Part shown: piece after piece, positions 61,901 to 64,000 of the stretch
How the letters are laid out: the number at the start of each line of letters is the position of its first letter
Position numbering within the stretch: the stretch's first letter is position 1
Source: Chitinophagaceae bacterium
Lineage (GTDB): Bacteria; Bacteroidota; Bacteroidia; Chitinophagales; Chitinophagaceae
Length of the DNA stretch: 64,000 nt
Assembly (NCBI GenBank): GCA_019745155.1
Contig: JAIETM010000005.1
Location: forward strand, 124,001 to 188,000
Direction of reading: 5' to 3'
Notes under the pieces: model-generated
What the model saw: the letters and a program-made list of their open reading frames with translations, nothing else
Databases searched by the model: none
Told to the model about the DNA's origin: nothing
Position numbers and translations under genes: made by a program

Positions 61901-63692
61901 GCGCAATGCATATCCTCTTTGGGCTACCAATGCAACGATTGTTGCAGGCGGTAATGGTTCAGGTATAGATTCTGCGCGTATGAATAGAAACCAAGGATTG
62001 GCTTTGTCTTCAGAGGGTTTGATTTTTGTAGCCGATGCTTTGAACCATCGTATTCAGCGATGGGGCGCCAATGGTATTTTAGGGGTAACAGTAGCTGGTG
62101 GTAATGGCGCTGCAGCAGGATTACAGGATTTGAATAATCCCGCAGCAGTCTTCATGGATCCTGCAGGCAACCTGTATGTTGCCGACCAAAGTAATCACCG
62201 CATCATTCGTTTCCCTGCCAATAGCAGACAGGGAACAGTTGTAGCAGGTGGTAATGGCTTAGGCAATGGCGCTAATCAGTTGAACTCACCAGCAGGTGTA
62301 TTTGTAGACAGAGCCGGAAATATTTTCGTAGCAGATCAGAACAACCATCGTATCCAATTTTTTAGTCCAAACAGTAACCAAGGCATTACGATTGCTGGTA
62401 ATGGAATTGCAGGAAGTTCTGCAGTTCAATTGAATAGTCCACAAGCAGTCTTTGTCAATAAAGAAGGATTGATTTATGTGGTTGATGGGTTGAATCATCG
62501 TATTCAACGTTTTACACCAGGTAATCAAACAGGAATCACGCTTGCTGGTTTAACCGGTTTAGGCAGCGCTGCAAATCAGTTTAATACCCCAAGAGCGATA
62601 TGGGTAGATGGTGCTAACAATATGTATGTAGCTGATGCGGGTAATCACCGTATTCAGTTCTGGCCTGAAGGTAGCAATAGTGCAATGACTATTGCTGGTG
62701 GCAATGGCGCAGGCGCGGGTACCAGCCAATTGAATACGCCATCAGGTGTTGTGTTGGATAATAATGGTAACCTCTTTGTGTCAGAAGCAGGTAATCATCG
62801 TGTAACAAGGTTTAATCTTACCTCCACAAATGCCTTCCCTTATCCAGTAGCTGTATCTGATACTTTCAGGGTTCGTGCTACTTCATTCGCAGGTTGTACA
62901 ACCATTTCAGATCCGTTTATTGTGAATATTGGCGGCAGACCTGCTAAGCCAGTTACTACGAGTGATCCAGATTATTGCGTAAACGCAACAGCTTTACCGT
63001 TAACTGCATTAGGCAGTAATCTCAAATGGTATGATACAGTTAGGGGTGGTGTTGCATTAAGTAGAGCGCCTATCCCGCCAACCACAAGAACAGATACAAT
63101 TCGTTATTATGTTTCCCAAACAGCAACCAATGGTTGTGAGAGTGAGCGATCATTGATTACGGTACGCATTTTTGAGAACCCTAAAGTGGGTATTATCAGG
63201 TCTAAAGCAGAGTTATTGCCTGGTGATACATCTTTCCTTTTTGCACGTTCTTCAACCAATATCAAATCAGTGCGTTGGGAGTGGAATGGTAGTACATTGT
63301 CCAGAACGGGTAATCCATTGTTCGTGTTCTTTGGTGGACTGGGCAATTATCGTGCAGTGGTTACCGATTCAAATAATTGCGTTGGTGCTTCCGATACAAC
63401 GGCTAATATTATTGCCAGCAATAAAGCAGAGAAAGTTGTCTTTGTATATCCAAACCCAACATCAGGCCCCACGACGATATTGTTTCAGGTGCCTGATAAT
63501 ACACCAAGTGTATGGATCAGAATTGTAGGTGCGGATGGTAATACGGTTGTCAATAATCGATACACTTCTTTGACTGCAGGATATAATCGTTTCGATCTTG
63601 ATCTTACTAACCTGAACAGGGGTATGTATGCGATTAGGATCTTAACTGGACTTGGTGAGCAGCTGGGCTCCCGAATATTCTATCGAAAATAA
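58968..63692 (+). CDS. Secreted NHL-repeat/Ig-like protein with type IX sorting domain
   Basis: A 1574-residue exported protein. The signal peptide (MNKRNRLIGLLCAMLILSMH) decides the ATG at 58968 over 58932. Three modules follow, each with an Ig-like strand region (TITGPVCSADG-type) and six NHL repeats of the form NQLNxPxGVFVDxxGNxYVADxxNHRIQRW, so 18 repeats and three six-bladed propellers. Ig/PKD-like domains with TTTYTVT separate them. A final Ig-like domain and a type IX secretion C-terminal domain (VYPNPTSGPTTILFQV ... GMYAIRI) end it. It is probably a cell-surface binding protein. Confidence 0.9.
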   Translation: MNKRNRLIGLLCAMLILSMHLSAQQICPSVTITGPVCSADGILTANINPAAASLTWRRDGNIIAVYNASWSTVATTVAGGKGKGTLLNQLDFPAGVFVDASGNVYVADANNYRVMRWSPGDSVGVVVGGAGGDGNAPNQLRAPNSVWVDGLGNLYVADRLNHRIQQIAPGSTNGVTIAGGNGRGNQLNQLNEPMDVFLDPAGNMYVADAGNNRVIRYPAGSSVGTVVAGAGGLGNQNNQLNSPQGVCVDAAGNVYVADALNHRVLRFTPGNQFGIVVAGGNTSGSGLNQLNAPSDVWVDGSGNLFIADKGNHRIVRWIQGAASGTVIVGNPLGIAGATSTELQFPSSIHFDARGNLYVADQNNLRVQRFAAGALNNQLFIATGGTYTATVTSFTGCSVTSLPFAVNTSPTLTITGNAAVCEGGSTTLTAAGSANYVWSPTTGLNTNTGPTVTVRPTATTTYTVTSTAPNGCTGTSAITVSVNPKVTVSLKGPVCTGNGPLEAVLNNVPASLVWRLGNNIVARHLPSWDSVSTAVAGANGLGIGSKQLVLPAGIFVDALGSVYIADAENHRIQKWAKGATEGVTVAGGNGPGNNPNQLNGPQSVFVDATGAILIADAGNHRIQKWFEGLSSGVTIAGFGGEGAGLNQLSTPVGIWADAAGRLYISDQNNHRVIRYNSGEISGTVIAGGNGPGSNSNQLNTPQGIYVDASGNLFIADGFNHRVQRWDNGATTGITIAGGNGLGNAPNQLNNPQGVFIDGAGQLYIADKTNHRIQRWVAGASRGTTIAGDSTGVLGSSLSRMQFPSGIAMDPTGNLFVSDQNNLRVLRFNINSIMRNYTAVSGGKYFVEATAFNGCNVSSDSIMVNESPRLLVNGNTLICSGDTTDITATGADVYSWSPVTGVSNSASGTVKMSPASTTTYTLSAANNNGCRTSATVVITVNPKPTVVIDGDNCITTSGELIARTINVPANLRWFRKDTLMRNAYPLWATNATIVAGGNGSGIDSARMNRNQGLALSSEGLIFVADALNHRIQRWGANGILGVTVAGGNGAAAGLQDLNNPAAVFMDPAGNLYVADQSNHRIIRFPANSRQGTVVAGGNGLGNGANQLNSPAGVFVDRAGNIFVADQNNHRIQFFSPNSNQGITIAGNGIAGSSAVQLNSPQAVFVNKEGLIYVVDGLNHRIQRFTPGNQTGITLAGLTGLGSAANQFNTPRAIWVDGANNMYVADAGNHRIQFWPEGSNSAMTIAGGNGAGAGTSQLNTPSGVVLDNNGNLFVSEAGNHRVTRFNLTSTNAFPYPVAVSDTFRVRATSFAGCTTISDPFIVNIGGRPAKPVTTSDPDYCVNATALPLTALGSNLKWYDTVRGGVALSRAPIPPTTRTDTIRYYVSQTATNGCESERSLITVRIFENPKVGIIRSKAELLPGDTSFLFARSSTNIKSVRWEWNGSTLSRTGNPLFVFFGGLGNYRAVVTDSNNCVGASDTTANIIASNKAEKVVFVYPNPTSGPTTILFQVPDNTPSVWIRIVGADGNTVVNNRYTSLTAGYNRFDLDLTNLNRGMYAIRILTGLGEQLGSRIFYRK

Positions 63693-63693
63693 A

Positions 63694-64000
63694 TCAAGGA
63701 TTACATTGATCGCAAGTGCCCGGATCGGCACAAGGTTTCGACACCCTTTTTTGTTCCTCAAAACCACAGTATGTGCAACGGTATTGCTCATACTGTGTAT
63801 TCTTGGTTGGCGTATTGCACCAACAGCAGGGTAGGCCTGGTAGCCAATTTTGTATTTGATAACCTGGAGAATCGCAAGAGGGACAATGACTGCGCATCAA
63901 TTGTACCAGTTTATTGGCTGTTATTTTTATTTGATCCTGACGCGTTGGATTGTGCATGGCGCGTAAATCTGTTTCAATAACCACTATATCTTTGCTGTCT
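63694..64000 (-). CDS. DUF6671-like protein, C-terminal part (runs off window)
   Basis: The last 101 codons are visible on the minus strand; the 5' end lies beyond 64000. The frame is open to the window edge (DSKDIVVIETDLRAMHNPTR), so the GTG inside is not the true start. It carries three Cys pairs of a zinc-ribbon type: CPSCDSPGY, LPCCWCNTPT and CTYCGFEE, then CADPGTCDQCNP at the end. This matches my recollection of the DUF6671 C-terminus; function unknown. It converges with the NHL protein gene. Confidence 0.65.
   Translation of the reverse strand, partial: DSKDIVVIETDLRAMHNPTRQDQIKITANKLVQLMRSHCPSCDSPGYQIQNWLPGLPCCWCNTPTKNTQYEQYRCTYCGFEEQKRVSKPCADPGTCDQCNP

Overview
The window is a chromosomal stretch of a Bacteroidota bacterium, most likely family Chitinophagaceae (Sediminibacterium-like; the genus is inference). 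Evidence: Bacteroidota -7 boxes (TAnnTTTG) in front of many genes, a type IX secretion C-terminal sorting domain on the large repeat protein at 58968-63692, families typical of the phylum (PorT/DUF6089-like barrel, DUF3667, DUF4199, DUF1599, BT_3928-like DoxX protein, alternative GlmU), and moderate GC with AT-rich spacers.

Layout. 1-9.5 kb: start of ychF, a SpmAB-like membrane protein, small membrane proteins, a secreted esterase, a sirtuin, a sterol-desaturase-like enzyme with an odd tRNA-like gene abutting its stop codon, and two secreted thioredoxin-fold proteins. 9.6-12.4 kb: a SAM-I riboswitch leading a cystathionine gamma-synthase/lyase-type gene and an alpha/beta hydrolase, then an EVE protein. 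12.5-18.9 kb (minus strand): LutA-like protein, ribH, a TPR protein, pdhA, a rhodanese-thioredoxin lipoprotein, a DUF3667 protein and pruA. 19-26.2 kb: a class I isoprenoid-synthase-fold protein, GlmU-like protein, tpiA, hemerythrin, Sua5, KirBac channel and lepA. 26.2-32 kb: an accessory block. The 3' end of lepA is duplicated on both sides of a BRO-N gene, followed by very AT-rich hypothetical genes and an alcohol dehydrogenase bracketed by two spacers built from the same repeat elements.

32-39.8 kb (minus strand): a secreted protein, then a tight operon for GDP-D-glycero-D-manno-heptose (gmhA, hddA, gmhB-like, hddC) with two glycosyltransferases, a DUF4199 protein and pyrC. 39.9 kb: tRNA-Pro(GGG). 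40-56.6 kb: mostly housekeeping genes (ndk, NrnA-like, FKBP, folP, recF, DUF721, pyrR-pyrB-coaD, pyrE) with an orphan ABC permease, a thioesterase, a kelch-like protein, an M28 peptidase and DUF2200. 56.6-64 kb: a start-less small membrane ORF, a low-GC methyltransferase, the RNase P RNA gene, a 1574-residue secreted protein with three six-repeat NHL propellers, and the 3' part of a DUF6671-like gene.

The genes join a few pathways: pyrimidine synthesis (pyrR, pyrB, pyrC, pyrE), methionine metabolism under SAM control, and surface glycan heptose synthesis. The observations most worth checking are the tRNA-like gene lacking U33 at 6065-6136, the lepA-end duplication around the BRO-N gene, the repeat-bracketed alcohol dehydrogenase, and the isoprenoid-synthase-like gene. 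No CRISPR array, transposase, integrase or rRNA gene was seen.
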